A DNA stretch of 64,000 bases from Pedobacter polaris (GTDB lineage Bacteria; Bacteroidota; Bacteroidia; Sphingobacteriales; Sphingobacteriaceae): positions 186,001-250,000 of the forward strand of contig NZ_SWBR01000003.1 of assembly GCF_005116505.1 (NCBI RefSeq). The letters are read 5' to 3'. Shown piece after piece: positions 46,220 through 56,000 of this stretch. A model generated the notes under the pieces. That model ran no database searches. It had not been told where the DNA came from and saw only the letters and a list, made by a program, of their open reading frames with translations. Position 1 is the first letter of the stretch. Every line of letters begins with the position of its first letter. Both the position numbers and the translations under genes were made by a program.

Positions 46220-46300
46220 TGTCACGTTGAGCTTGTCGAAACGCAATCTTAAATCCTTCAACAGGCTACCGATATAAAATCGGCACACGTCAGGATGACA
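46220..46300. repeat. Palindromic repeat inserted between kdpB and kdpC
   Basis: It begins TGTCACGTTGAGC and ends TCAGGATGACA, i.e. two related TGTCA..TGA ends in inverted orientation. An inner hairpin CCGAT/ATCGG lies at 46269-46283. The left end shares the words TGTCA, TGAGC, GTCGAA and AATCTT with the repeat at 16079. It lies inside an operon and may form a strong RNA structure that lowers or separates kdpC expression. Confidence 0.7.
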
Positions 46301-46314
46301 AAAACTTTAAAAAA

Positions 46315-46878
46315 ATGAAAAAATATATCATTCAATCCATCCGCCTAACATTGGTATTAATTGTATTGTTATGCGTTCTATATCCGCTCAGTATCGCACT
46401 AGCTGGAAAATTATCTGCTGGAAAAGGTGGAGGAGAAAAGATCACCAAAAATGGAAAAGTAGTAGGATATGCCTTATTGGGGCAGTCGTTTACTAAGCCA
46501 GAATATTTCTGGGGTCGCCCATCTGCCGTTGGCTACAATGCTGCAGGTTCGGCAGGTTCAAATAAAGGCCCGTCTAATGAGGATTATTTGAAAGGGGTTT
46601 CAAATCGTATCGACACCTTGTTAAAATATAATCCTACCATAAAACGATCAGATATCCCAGCAGATATGGTAACCGCATCGGGAAGTGGCCTTGATCCAAA
46701 TATTTCTGAGCAGGGCGCTATCATCCAAATCAAAAGAATAGCAGCTATTCGTAAAATCGACGAACGCAAGATTGCCGAACTGGTTATAAAAAATACGCAG
46801 GGCCCTTTCCTTGGAATGTTCGGTCCAAGTTCGGTAAACGTATTGAAACTGAATATTGCACTTGATGAAATTAAATAA
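46315..46878 (+). CDS. kdpC: Potassium-transporting ATPase subunit C
   Basis: 187 residues with one N-terminal membrane helix (about 8-30). Family words LLGQSFTKPEYFWGRPSA, SGSGLDPNISEQGA and VLKLNIALDE are present. KdpC is the periplasm-facing subunit that assists K+ capture and complex assembly. Start ATG at 46315 is preceded by an A-rich leader. It is separated from kdpB by a repeat element but keeps the order kdpFABC. Confidence 0.96.
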   Translation: MKKYIIQSIRLTLVLIVLLCVLYPLSIALAGKLSAGKGGGEKITKNGKVVGYALLGQSFTKPEYFWGRPSAVGYNAAGSAGSNKGPSNEDYLKGVSNRIDTLLKYNPTIKRSDIPADMVTASGSGLDPNISEQGAIIQIKRIAAIRKIDERKIAELVIKNTQGPFLGMFGPSSVNVLKLNIALDEIK

Positions 46879-46893
46879 GCAATCCTTTATCTC

Positions 46894-46925
46894 TTGGGCA
46901 GGGAGGTAATTATGGGTCTGCCCAA
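46894..46925 (+). promoter_or_regulatory. Stem-loop with embedded ribosome-binding site before the porin gene
   Basis: TTGGGCAG (46894-46901) pairs with CTGCCCAA (46918-46925). The loop contains GGAGG and an ATG (46912) that opens a 16-codon frame ending at 46962, just before the porin gene. It may tune expression between kdpC and the porin. The mini-frame is not conserved in any way I can test. Confidence 0.35.
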
Positions 46926-46975
46926 CAATAATAAATCAAAAATAAAAGGTACTAACAAGTAATAAAAAGAATAGT

Positions 46976-48046
46976 ATGAAAAAACTACTAGTTACAGCAC
47001 TAGCATTAACCACATCCATTTATGTAAATGCCCAAGAAGCACCTAAGCTAAAAGTAACGGGTTACCTTGAAACCTACTATGGATACGATTTCAACGAACC
47101 ATCAAATAACAACAGACCTGGTTTTGTATATTCACATAACAGGCACAATGAGATAAATCTGAACCTTGGATTTATCAAAGCCGCTTATGATAGCGGTAAG
47201 ATCAGAGCAAATATAGCACTGATGGCTGGTACCTATACCAATGCCAACCTTGCAGCAGAACCGGGGGTACTTAAGAATATATTTGAGGCCAACGCTGGGA
47301 TCAGGTTGAGCGAAAAGCAGAACATCTGGGTAGATGCTGGTATTTTCTCTTCTCATATCGGTTTTGAAAGCGCAATCTCAAAGGACTGCTGGGTGTTAAC
47401 AAGGAATATTTCTTCAGAAAATACACCCTATTACGAATCGGGAGCAAAGGTAACTTATGTTTCCCCAAAAGGACAGTTTACAGCAACACTCCTTTACTTG
47501 AACGGATGGCAACGAATCAATCGTTTAGATGGCAATAGTAAACCTGCAGGGGGAGTTCAGTTGACTTATAAACCTACTGAAAAATTAACTTTAAACTATA
47601 GTAACTACCTTGGAACAGAAGGTGCAAACGCTGTTCGTGTAACAAGATTTTATCATAATTTTTATGCAGTAGCACAGTTGACAGATGAATTCGGTTTAAC
47701 CGCCGGATTTGACTATGCCACCCAACAAAAGGTAAAAGGACAATCGGCAAAGAACGAAATTATTTCTCCAGTATTGATTGCGCAATACAAGTTCGATCCA
47801 AAATTCGCTATTGCTGCAAGGGCAGAATATTATGAGGATAGGGATGGCATCTTTATCGCAACAGGAACCGAGAATGGTTTTGAAACAATGGGCTACTCTT
47901 TGAACCTTGATTATTCACCAATTAGTAATGCGGTACTAAGGTTAGAAGGCAAAGTATATGATAGTAAGGACAAAGTGTTTACCAGGAATTTAGGTTTAGT
48001 AAACCATAACGCAACGCTAACCGCAAGTATCGCAGTTTCGTTTTAA
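46976..48046 (+). CDS. Outer membrane beta-barrel porin of the kdp operon
   Basis: 356 residues with a signal peptide ending near residue 20 (YVNAQ). The body alternates short amphipathic strands ending in IAVSF with a terminal Phe, typical of outer-membrane barrels, and fits the BBP2-like porin type (VTGYLETYYGYDF at the N-terminus). It lies within the kdp operon 97 bp after kdpC; a porin at this place would let K+ or osmolytes reach the periplasm when potassium is scarce. The substrate is inferred from the operon only. Confidence 0.8.
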   Translation: MKKLLVTALALTTSIYVNAQEAPKLKVTGYLETYYGYDFNEPSNNNRPGFVYSHNRHNEINLNLGFIKAAYDSGKIRANIALMAGTYTNANLAAEPGVLKNIFEANAGIRLSEKQNIWVDAGIFSSHIGFESAISKDCWVLTRNISSENTPYYESGAKVTYVSPKGQFTATLLYLNGWQRINRLDGNSKPAGGVQLTYKPTEKLTLNYSNYLGTEGANAVRVTRFYHNFYAVAQLTDEFGLTAGFDYATQQKVKGQSAKNEIISPVLIAQYKFDPKFAIAARAEYYEDRDGIFIATGTENGFETMGYSLNLDYSPISNAVLRLEGKVYDSKDKVFTRNLGLVNHNATLTASIAVSF

Positions 48047-48087
48047 ACAATAAAACAATTAATTTCATAAAGTAGGTAAGAAAGTTG

Positions 48088-49215
48088 ATGGAGGAAAACA
48101 AAGAAGAATCGGTCCAAAAGTTTCTTGATTTAGTGAAAAAATCCAGAAGAGGCAAGCTGAAAATCTATATCGGTATGAGCCCTGGTGTGGGTAAAACCTA
48201 TCGGATGCTTCAAGAAGCACATGCCCTACTGCGTGATGGAATTGATGTTTGTATCGGCTATGTAGAAACCCATAAACGTAATGAAACCGAAGCTTTGGTG
48301 GCCGGACTTCCCATGATCCCTAGAAAAAGCATTTTTTACAGAGCGAAATCTCTGGAGGAAATGGATGTTCAGGCAATCATCAACCGCCATCCAGAAATTG
48401 TGATCGTAGACGAACTTGCGCACACCAATGCAGAGGGTTCAAAGAACACCAAGCGCTGGCAGGACGTTTATGATATACTTGAAGCTGGCATTAGTGTAGT
48501 TTCAGCGGTGAATATCCAGCATTTGGAAAGCATCAATGAAGACGTGCAACGGATTACTGGGATTACCATTACTGAACGCATTCCCGATAAAATCCTGGAA
48601 ATTGCTGATGAGATTGTAAATATCGACCTAACGGCAGATGAATTGTTGACTAGGCTCAGGGAAGGAAAGATTTATGATAAAAGCAAGATCGAGCAGGCAT
48701 TGGGTAATTTTTTTAAATCAGAGAAAATTCTTCAATTGAGAGAGCTGGCACTAAAAGAGGTAGTGCATCAAGTAGAACGGAAGATCCATTTTGAAATCCC
48801 AAAATCGGTAAAATTAAGGCCTGAGAAATTTTTAGCTTGTATTTCTTCCAATGCGGCAACAGCTGGGGTGGTAATTAGAAAAACGGCTAGGTTGGCCTCT
48901 TATTATCATTCGCCGTGGATTGTGCTCTATGTACAAAGTGACAGCGAGAGTTTGGACAAGATCAAGCTCGACAAACAGCGCCATTTGATCAACCACTTCA
49001 AGCTAGCAACAGAACTTGGAGCAGAAGTGGTAAAAGTGAAGAGCAATAACATTACCCAAGCGATCATGGATATGGCGGCAGAACGGGAGATTACCACGAT
49101 CTGTATTGGCAAGCCACACCTTAATATTTTTCAGGTGATCCTGCGAACGGCAATCTTTAACCAGCTGTTGCGAAACTTGGCGGCCAAGGAGATCGATATG
49201 GTCATTTTATCTTAA
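48088..49215 (+). CDS. kdpD: KdpD sensor/USP half without the kinase domain
   Basis: 375 residues; ATG 48088 is preferred over the overlapping TTG at 48085. Residues about 20-230 are the KdpD N-terminal domain (Walker A-like GMSPGVGKTYRML, and VIVDELAHTNAEGS). Residues about 245-375 are a universal-stress-protein fold, the c-di-AMP-binding part of KdpD in other phyla. The membrane and histidine-kinase half of the ~890-residue E. coli KdpD is absent; a separate kinase follows 37 bp downstream. Thus sensing and kinase functions are split into two proteins. Cytoplasmic. Confidence 0.93.
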   Translation: MEENKEESVQKFLDLVKKSRRGKLKIYIGMSPGVGKTYRMLQEAHALLRDGIDVCIGYVETHKRNETEALVAGLPMIPRKSIFYRAKSLEEMDVQAIINRHPEIVIVDELAHTNAEGSKNTKRWQDVYDILEAGISVVSAVNIQHLESINEDVQRITGITITERIPDKILEIADEIVNIDLTADELLTRLREGKIYDKSKIEQALGNFFKSEKILQLRELALKEVVHQVERKIHFEIPKSVKLRPEKFLACISSNAATAGVVIRKTARLASYYHSPWIVLYVQSDSESLDKIKLDKQRHLINHFKLATELGAEVVKVKSNNITQAIMDMAAEREITTICIGKPHLNIFQVILRTAIFNQLLRNLAAKEIDMVILS

Positions 49216-49252
49216 ACTCATTAAACTAATTTTACTACTAAAATATAAAACC

Positions 49253-51001
49253 ATGAAAATCAAGACCAAATTGCGTGCAGGATTCGGATTTCTGTTTGTC
49301 ATTGTACTTGGCTTTGGGCTTATCGCCCTTTTTTTTCTTAACTCAATCTCTTCCAAGGCTAAACTGATCCTGAAGGATAACTACAAATCCATTGAGTTTG
49401 TTGCGCAGATGCGGAATGTACTTGATGGTGGTGACTATCCCTTTTCAAGAGCGAATGCTCAGATTTTTGAGCGGAACCTTGAGTTTGAAAATAACAATAT
49501 CACAGAGCCTGGAGAGAAAGCCGCTGTCGAGCGTGTAGTAGAGGGTTATAAAAGGTTAAAAATTGCTAGTTCTTTCGATGCTATCAAGGCTGCGGAAAGA
49601 GAGATAAGGTTTGCACTTAGTGATATTGAGACTGTAAATATGAGGGCTATCAGCGATAAAAACGAATCGGCCAACAGAGAGTATTCACGTGCTGAAACCT
49701 CTATTGCCGTAGCTGCATCTTTCTGTTTTATAGTACTTTTCACCTTTGTGATCAACTTTCCAGGGTTTGTAGCCAATCCATTGTCCGAGTTTAGTCAGGC
49801 AATCCGGCAAGTGGGAAATGGAAACTACCTGCAACGGTTACATTTTAACAATAATGATGAGTTCACAGAGCTTGCAAGTTCCTTTAATTCGATGGCGAAA
49901 AAGCTGCACGAATGGGAAAACAGCAATCTTTCCAAGCTCAAAAGCGAAAAATCCAGAATTGAAGCGATCATCGCTCAAATGCAGGACGCAATTATAGGGG
50001 TGAATGAAAAAGGTGAAGTACTGTTTCTGAATCAATTAGCAGCTAAGCTTATCGGTGTTGATGAACAAACCACTATAGGCCAGAATGTCAGCGAGCTAAT
50101 GCAGAAAAATGAACTGTTGAAGAATATAATTCAGCCGCAGGGCGATAACAGAACACTGAAGATCTATGCCGATGAACGTGAATCCTTCTTCCAGCTGGAA
50201 AGCAGGGAAATCATAGTGCCTAATATCGAAACCGATGACAATCAGGCCATCTCTTCTTCGAGCAGGTCGGCAGGGAATGTATATGTCTTAAAAAATGTGA
50301 CCCAGTTCAAGGAGCTTGACCAGGCGAAGACAAATTTCATTGCCACGGTGTCCCATGAACTCAAAACCCCTCTTTCTTCCATTAAGATGAGCTTGAAGCT
50401 GTTAAAAGACATCAGGGTTGGTGAGATGAACGGAGAACAACTAGAGCTTTTGGAACATATCCAAGATGACAGCGATAGGCTATTGAAAATTACAAGTGAG
50501 CTTTTGGATCTTTCACAGGTGGAAAGCGGTAACCTTAAACTTAACTTTGCGCTCACAAGACCACAGGAAATCGTTCAGTTTGCTGTAGAAGCTGTGAAGT
50601 TTCAGGCCGAGCAAAAATTGATTGTGCTGGAGCTCAAGTGTGAGGCCAACCTTCCCGAAGTAAATGTTGATATCCAGAAGACGGCATGGGTACTTGTTAA
50701 TTTTCTTTCCAATGCGCTAAGGTATAGCTCGGAGAAATCCAAAGTGGTGATCGAAGTAGTTTCAAAGCAGGGTTTTATCGAATTTTCGGTCAGAGATTTT
50801 GGTAAGGGAATAGAGGAAAAATATCAGAAACGACTCTTTGATCGGTACTTTCAAGTGCCAACAGATGGTCAGAATAAGTCGGGTTCAGGATTGGGGCTTG
50901 CCATTTCTAAAGATTTTATAGAGGCCGAACAAGGGAAAATCTGGGTGGAAAGTGCTTTAGGAGAGGGAAGCAGATTTTGTTTTACCTTACCAACTGCTTA
51001 G
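49253..51001 (+). CDS. Membrane sensor histidine kinase of the kdp locus
   Basis: 582 residues: membrane helices at about 11-29 and 151-172 with a helical periplasmic loop between, HAMP linker (about 173-225), PAS domain (about 232-350), HisKA (phospho-His H368 in VSHELKTPLSS) and HATPase_c (about 470-582, with SGSGLGLAISKDF). Last gene of the kdp operon. With the sigma-54 response regulator at 40749 it likely forms the two-component system that switches on kdp, receiving input from the truncated KdpD. Confidence 0.92.
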   Translation: MKIKTKLRAGFGFLFVIVLGFGLIALFFLNSISSKAKLILKDNYKSIEFVAQMRNVLDGGDYPFSRANAQIFERNLEFENNNITEPGEKAAVERVVEGYKRLKIASSFDAIKAAEREIRFALSDIETVNMRAISDKNESANREYSRAETSIAVAASFCFIVLFTFVINFPGFVANPLSEFSQAIRQVGNGNYLQRLHFNNNDEFTELASSFNSMAKKLHEWENSNLSKLKSEKSRIEAIIAQMQDAIIGVNEKGEVLFLNQLAAKLIGVDEQTTIGQNVSELMQKNELLKNIIQPQGDNRTLKIYADERESFFQLESREIIVPNIETDDNQAISSSSRSAGNVYVLKNVTQFKELDQAKTNFIATVSHELKTPLSSIKMSLKLLKDIRVGEMNGEQLELLEHIQDDSDRLLKITSELLDLSQVESGNLKLNFALTRPQEIVQFAVEAVKFQAEQKLIVLELKCEANLPEVNVDIQKTAWVLVNFLSNALRYSSEKSKVVIEVVSKQGFIEFSVRDFGKGIEEKYQKRLFDRYFQVPTDGQNKSGSGLGLAISKDFIEAEQGKIWVESALGEGSRFCFTLPTA

Positions 51002-51008
51002 TCATATA

Positions 51009-51037
51009 TGATTGAGCAAAATTGGTTCAATCAAAAA
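51009..51037 (+). terminator. Hairpin at the end of the kdp operon
   Basis: TGATTGA and TCAATCA form a 7-bp stem with an 11-nt loop, followed by an A-rich rather than T-rich stretch. Terminator role is likely from position, 8 bp after the kinase stop. Confidence 0.5.
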
Positions 51038-51207
51038 TAAGTGCGCTAAGTATTCACTACTCTTTCTAAGATGGCTCATTGTTTTCTAACTAATGGTTGA
51101 CCAATTGATTGATAATAGAAAGCTGAGAACGTTTTAGGGTTATAATAAACGCATTTTTATAAACATGCCACTTAGTTGTTGTTAACGGCAAATTAACATC
51201 GACGCCT

Positions 51208-51215
51208 TATCTTTG
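51208..51215 (+). promoter_or_regulatory. -7 box of the ECF sigma gene, system B
   Basis: TATCTTTG matches TAnnTTTG and lies 20 bp before the ATG. No convincing -33 box at the right distance. Confidence 0.5.
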
Positions 51216-51235
51216 CCCGCAAATAACAGCGTGAA

Positions 51236-51853
51236 ATGAAACATATAGGCGAACAAGATCTTTTAGGTTTAATCAGAGATTCTGATTATGCCGCCTTTGA
51301 AGAGCTTCATCGCCGCTATTATCAGCAGTTATTTCTTTTGGCTGCAAAAAAAATTGGAGACCAAGATGAAGCTTATGATTTGCTTCAAGAAATGTTCATA
51401 GAACTTTGGGAAAAGAGGGCTACTTTCTCGATTTCTAATCCATTGCAAAACTATTTGAAAAATAGACTTTGGTTTAAGCTCTCAGGCTATTTCAGAACTA
51501 GGGGGTTTAAGGAAAAACATTTTCGAAATTTTGTCGATTTCCTACAACAACAGCATACCACCACACCTTATATGGACGAAATGGAAATTCGTGAGGTGGA
51601 CTTACAATATGAGGCAGTAATGGAGGTTATTAACCGAACCATAGCCGAAATGCCCGATAAGATGCGAGAGGTTTTTTTGCTAAGCCGCAACAACGAGCAT
51701 ACAATTGCTGAGATTGCCGAAAAGCTTGAAATTTCACCAAAAACCGTAAAAAACCAGATCAATATTGCGCTTAACCGTATCAGAAGGGCGGTTTCAGATC
51801 CATCTTTGTCGGCTTTAGAATTGTTAGCTTTAATCTGGTTAACAATAAGGTAA
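51236..51853 (+). CDS. ECF-type sigma factor, system B
   Basis: 205 residues. Region 2 (DEAYDLLQEMFIELWEKRATF) and region 4 helix-turn-helix (EHTIAEIAEKLEISPKTVKNQ) are clear. It belongs to the Bacteroidota group of FecR-controlled sigma factors and is followed after 58 bp by fecR, so the pair controls the receptor operon downstream. The C-terminal ~15 residues are hydrophobic, an oddity also seen in relatives. Confidence 0.92.
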   Translation: MKHIGEQDLLGLIRDSDYAAFEELHRRYYQQLFLLAAKKIGDQDEAYDLLQEMFIELWEKRATFSISNPLQNYLKNRLWFKLSGYFRTRGFKEKHFRNFVDFLQQQHTTTPYMDEMEIREVDLQYEAVMEVINRTIAEMPDKMREVFLLSRNNEHTIAEIAEKLEISPKTVKNQINIALNRIRRAVSDPSLSALELLALIWLTIR

Positions 51854-51911
51854 CCAAAAGTTAACAATTAATTTCTGGGCCTTTCGCCCAAGTACTGCTT
51901 ATTACTAGTGT

Positions 51912-52880
51912 ATGCAGGAAAGAAAACAACTTACCGAACTTTTTCAAAGATATCAGCAGGGGCTGGTAACCGAAGAAGAAAAAACACTGATTGCCCGTTG
52001 GCTTGTTCAGTTAGAAGTGATGGGCGAACAGCTAAGCGCAGCACAGCTAGAGGCTAAATCCGAACTTTCAAAGTCCGATCTTAAAAATCGTTTCTTTCCA
52101 GTTTTAGCTCCTCAACCAAAGGTAGTTCGTTTACCATTATGGCTAAAAACAATTGCAGCAAGTCTGTTCATCGCAGTAGCACTGAGTAGCATATTTTATA
52201 CAATTAATAAGCGTGGTAAACAGTTGGAGGAAGTGGCCTTTAAGCAGATTGTTACAAAGGTAGGCGAAATGAAAACCATTACCCTTACGGATGGGTCTAA
52301 GATTACACTGAATACCCAAAGTCGCTTACAATATCCAACAAACTTTAATGACCAAACACGGGAAGTTTATCTGGTTGGAGAAGCATTTTTCGACATTGCC
52401 CACAATACAAAAAAACCTTTCAAAGTACACACTGAAAGGTTAAATGTACAAGTGTTAGGTACATCATTTAATATTAGTGCTTATAAAGAAGACAAGGAGA
52501 TTGCTGTGGCTGTAGCTACAGGAATGGTTGGTGTTACGTCTAAAAATGATAGCAAAGGCACAGCCTATCTGCTTCTTCCGGGTGAAGAGCTGATTTATCA
52601 TAATGCGGGTGGCACAATCAATAAATCTAAAAGGGAAATAGCGGACATTGGTTCATGGGATAGAGGAAAGTTTGTTTTCGAAAATGAAACGCTAGCAAAT
52701 ATTACAAGGCGACTTCAACGCCATTATCAGGTTAAATTTTTCTTCAAAAATACATCGATAAGCCAAAAGCAGATTAGCTTAACCACAAGCAATCAAAATA
52801 TTTCAATAGTAATGAAAGCAATGAGCATTGCAGGAGGATTCCACTATAGCATTAACGGAAATGAGATTACAGTTTGGTAA
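51912..52880 (+). CDS. FecR-family regulator, system B
   Basis: 322 residues: N-terminal cytoplasmic region, membrane helix (about 77-96, LWLKTIAASLFIAVALSSIF), FecR domain (TLTDGSKITLNTQSRLQYP, then VYLVGEAFFDIAHN, FKVHTERLNVQVLGTSFNIS) and the DUF4974 end (FENETLANITRRLQRHYQV). Forms a surface-signalling set with the sigma factor before it and the STN-type receptor after it. A structured 150-nt leader separates it from the receptor gene. Confidence 0.93.
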   Translation: MQERKQLTELFQRYQQGLVTEEEKTLIARWLVQLEVMGEQLSAAQLEAKSELSKSDLKNRFFPVLAPQPKVVRLPLWLKTIAASLFIAVALSSIFYTINKRGKQLEEVAFKQIVTKVGEMKTITLTDGSKITLNTQSRLQYPTNFNDQTREVYLVGEAFFDIAHNTKKPFKVHTERLNVQVLGTSFNISAYKEDKEIAVAVATGMVGVTSKNDSKGTAYLLLPGEELIYHNAGGTINKSKREIADIGSWDRGKFVFENETLANITRRLQRHYQVKFFFKNTSISQKQISLTTSNQNISIVMKAMSIAGGFHYSINGNEITVW

Positions 52881-52900
52881 AAACAAAGGAATTAATTAAT

Positions 52901-52993
52901 AAGGAGGACTAGCCTATGTAACACAATAGCTATTATATCAGAAAAAAAGAGCGAAAGTGCTGGAACACTCCCGCTCAAATAAGTTTTTCTGAT
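52901..52993 (+). promoter_or_regulatory. Start-stop mini-frame and stem-loop leader of TonB receptor B
   Basis: AAGGAGGA (52901-52908) is a near-perfect ribosome-binding site, rare in this phylum, and is followed 7 nt later by ATG directly joined to TAA (52916-52921). Then comes a long stem-loop: ATCAGAAAAA (52937-52946) with TTTTTCTGAT (52984-52993), inside it GAGCG/CGCTC and AGTG/CACT. The receptor ATG is 38 nt further. The inner hairpin follows an A-run exactly as in system A (35683-35710). Probably a translation-coupled leader; function is inferred. Confidence 0.6.
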
Positions 52994-53031
52994 CCATCAT
53001 TTTTCAAGGACAATAAACCATTTAAAAAACC

Positions 53032-56000
53032 ATGCACAATTCTACAAAAATTAATGTAATTAAACTGCTTTTAGCCATGACAAGATTTGCCTTTTTGGTA
53101 ACGATAGTCTCCATAACTCTTACAGGGGTATTAATGGCGGCCGAGGTAAAGTCACAGGATATCAATAAGGTTAAGGTAACTCTCGCCTTAAAAAATAACA
53201 CTCTTGCTGAACTGCTTAAAAATATCGAACACCAAACAAGTTTCACTTTTACCTTTGCTAAACAGATTGGTGATAAGAAACTAGATGCGTTCTTAATCAA
53301 AGAAAGATCTTTAGCAGATGTGCTAAAGGAATTAAGTTCTATTAAACGTTTAAAATTTACCCAACTTGGTAGCTTAATCGCGATTAGTGAATTGCCAGTG
53401 CCACCTAAGCCAGGTCGTATTTCTGGAAAGATAACAGATGAGATGGGCGGGGCACTGCCAGGTGCATCCATTAAGATCATAGAAACAGGAGCAGTAGTGC
53501 AAAGTGATCCAGATGGAAGCTATAGCATTAAACTTCAGCCAGGCACCTACACACTAGAGTTTAGCTATATTTCCTTTCAAACTCAACGTGTTACCGCTGT
53601 AGTTGTTACGGAAAATCAAAATACTTCATTGAATATTGCTTTAAAAATAGCTTCCAGTGGCTTGAAAGAAGTTGTTGTTACTTCTAGTTATAAAAAGGCA
53701 TCTATAGCAAGTCTATATAAACTGCAACAAAACACCTCCAACCTTTCAGATGGAATTTCTGCCGAGCAAATTAGTGCTACTCCAGACAAGCATGTTGGTG
53801 AAACCTTAAAACGGATTACTGGAGTAAGCACAACCGATAACAGAAGGGTTGTGGTACGTGGTATTGCTGAACGCTATAACGTTTCACTTTTAAACGGAAG
53901 TACATTGCCTAGTACTAGTGTGCAACAACGAGATTTTGAATTTAACCTGATCCCTACAAATTTGGTAGAGAATATAGTTGTGGCCAAGTCTATGACTGCA
54001 GATATGCCTTATGGGTTTGCAGGTGGATTGATACAGATTACTACTAAATCGGTGCCTAATGAAAATTTTCTGTCTTTTAGTGCAGGAACTTCTTTTAACT
54101 CAATCACTACTGGAAAAGATTTTATGGGTTATGGCAGAGGAAAGTATGATTATTTTGGTTTTGATGATGGCGAGAGAAATCATTTTCCTGAAGGAATATT
54201 TAATCTTGGTGGGTTTGATCCTAGGTTACCAGATGCACAAAACAAAATAAAGGCCGCTCAAGTTGGCGAGCAGAATAAAAGAATTGGCGGAACGGAAAGA
54301 TTGGGCACCAGAATTTTTAAGGCTATGCCTTCTCAAAACTACCAGGTTAGTATAGGCAGATCTTATGCGCTAGATAGTACAAGTAGAAAAAGAATTGGAT
54401 TTGTAGCATCGGCAAGCTATCGTAATACCCAATCTAACGATGAAATTGCTAGCATGCGTAGAGGAGATTGGAGCCAACAACCAGCTAGGGGCGATGACCC
54501 AACCGATGTTAATACAGGAAATATATACGGTTTTAACACTACGATGGCTTTACTTGTAAATGGCGGTTTTAAAACGCCAAGTCATCAAATCAATACCTAT
54601 AACCTGTACACTCGTATTTTTGACAATAGGTTTAGCAGGATTACAGGTTGGAGCCATGAAAGCCCTAAAAACGACAGCGACATGAAGTTTGCAGGTACAG
54701 CAGAAGATGATCGCCCTAAATTTACCGACCTGTTGCAAAACAAATTGAGTAGCACACATAAAATTGGAAAAGTAAAAATAGAATGGAGTGCAGCAAGAAC
54801 CGTTTTGAAGTCGATAGAAAAAGATGCCGTATCAGCATCGATTAACACTCGCGAAATTGGCAACATGGCTCCATTTTCTTTTTATGTGCCAAATAGTTAT
54901 TCAGATCCAGGTTTTGGCGCTGTACATCGTGATCAATATACTTTTAGAGAGCAAAATTTTGATGCAATTCTTAATGTATCTTATGATTTTAAAATTGGTA
55001 GCACCTCACATACGTTTAAAACTGGCGTAAACTACCTGAAAAAACATGCCGAATATAACTGGGGAATATTACCAATTAGTATCGGCTCCAAATCAACCAT
55101 ACCCATAGCCCAAATTCCAATCCAACAATGGGGAAATTACATGGATATGAGTGGACCAGGAAGTAACTTATTCTATTTTCCAGCTAATTATTCCTTAAAT
55201 AAATTTGAGGCTGAAAGTGCCAATAAAGGTGGTTTTGTAATGATGGACCATAAGTTGTTTTCTAATTTGAGAATAGTTTATGGTTTAAGATCTGATTATT
55301 ACAAGTTGGATACAGTAGTGAACGCTGCTAGTATATTAGGAGATAAAAATAGCAGATTGATATTTGCTGAAGAAAAAGATTGGCGTGTTATGCCATCTGC
55401 CAATATTACCTATAGCCCTGTTAAAGAACTGAATATAAGAGCCTCTTATGCTAAATCGGCAGTAAGGCCAGGTATGATGGAAAATTCTAGATTCTCTCGT
55501 TTCGATCCTGATTATGGTTCACAAGTAAAAAGCAGTGGTGTATCGAGTACCATTATAGATAATTATGATGCTAAGATAGAGTTGTTTCCAGGAGCTGGGG
55601 AATTATTATCAGTAGGCTATTTCTATAAATATTTAGACAAGCCGGCAGAATTTTACCGTTTAGACAGGGAAAATAATGGAGTGGGTTATATCAACATCAC
55701 TAACTCTGATTGGGCAAAAGTAAAAGGATGGGAATTTGAGCTACGTAAAAGCCTCGGTTTTATTGCTGATAAAGTACCTTTCTTGGCCAATGTGTACTTG
55801 AGTGGTAACCTAACGCTCCAAAAATCAACAGTGAGAGCAAGAGAACTCCAAGTTAAGGTATTGGCAGATAACACAGACTCGCTATATTATACTTACATCA
55901 AACACCCTCGTGCCCTTTATGGTCAGGTACCCTTGCTTTACAACGCAGGGTTGCAATATGTGGGTAAAAAACTAGGGCTTAACTTAACCTATAATCATGC

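Noticed and set aside
46912..46962. 16-codon frame as a real gene
   Set aside because: Lys/Asn-rich and low in complexity, with nothing to show codon-level selection; kept only as part of a possible control element.
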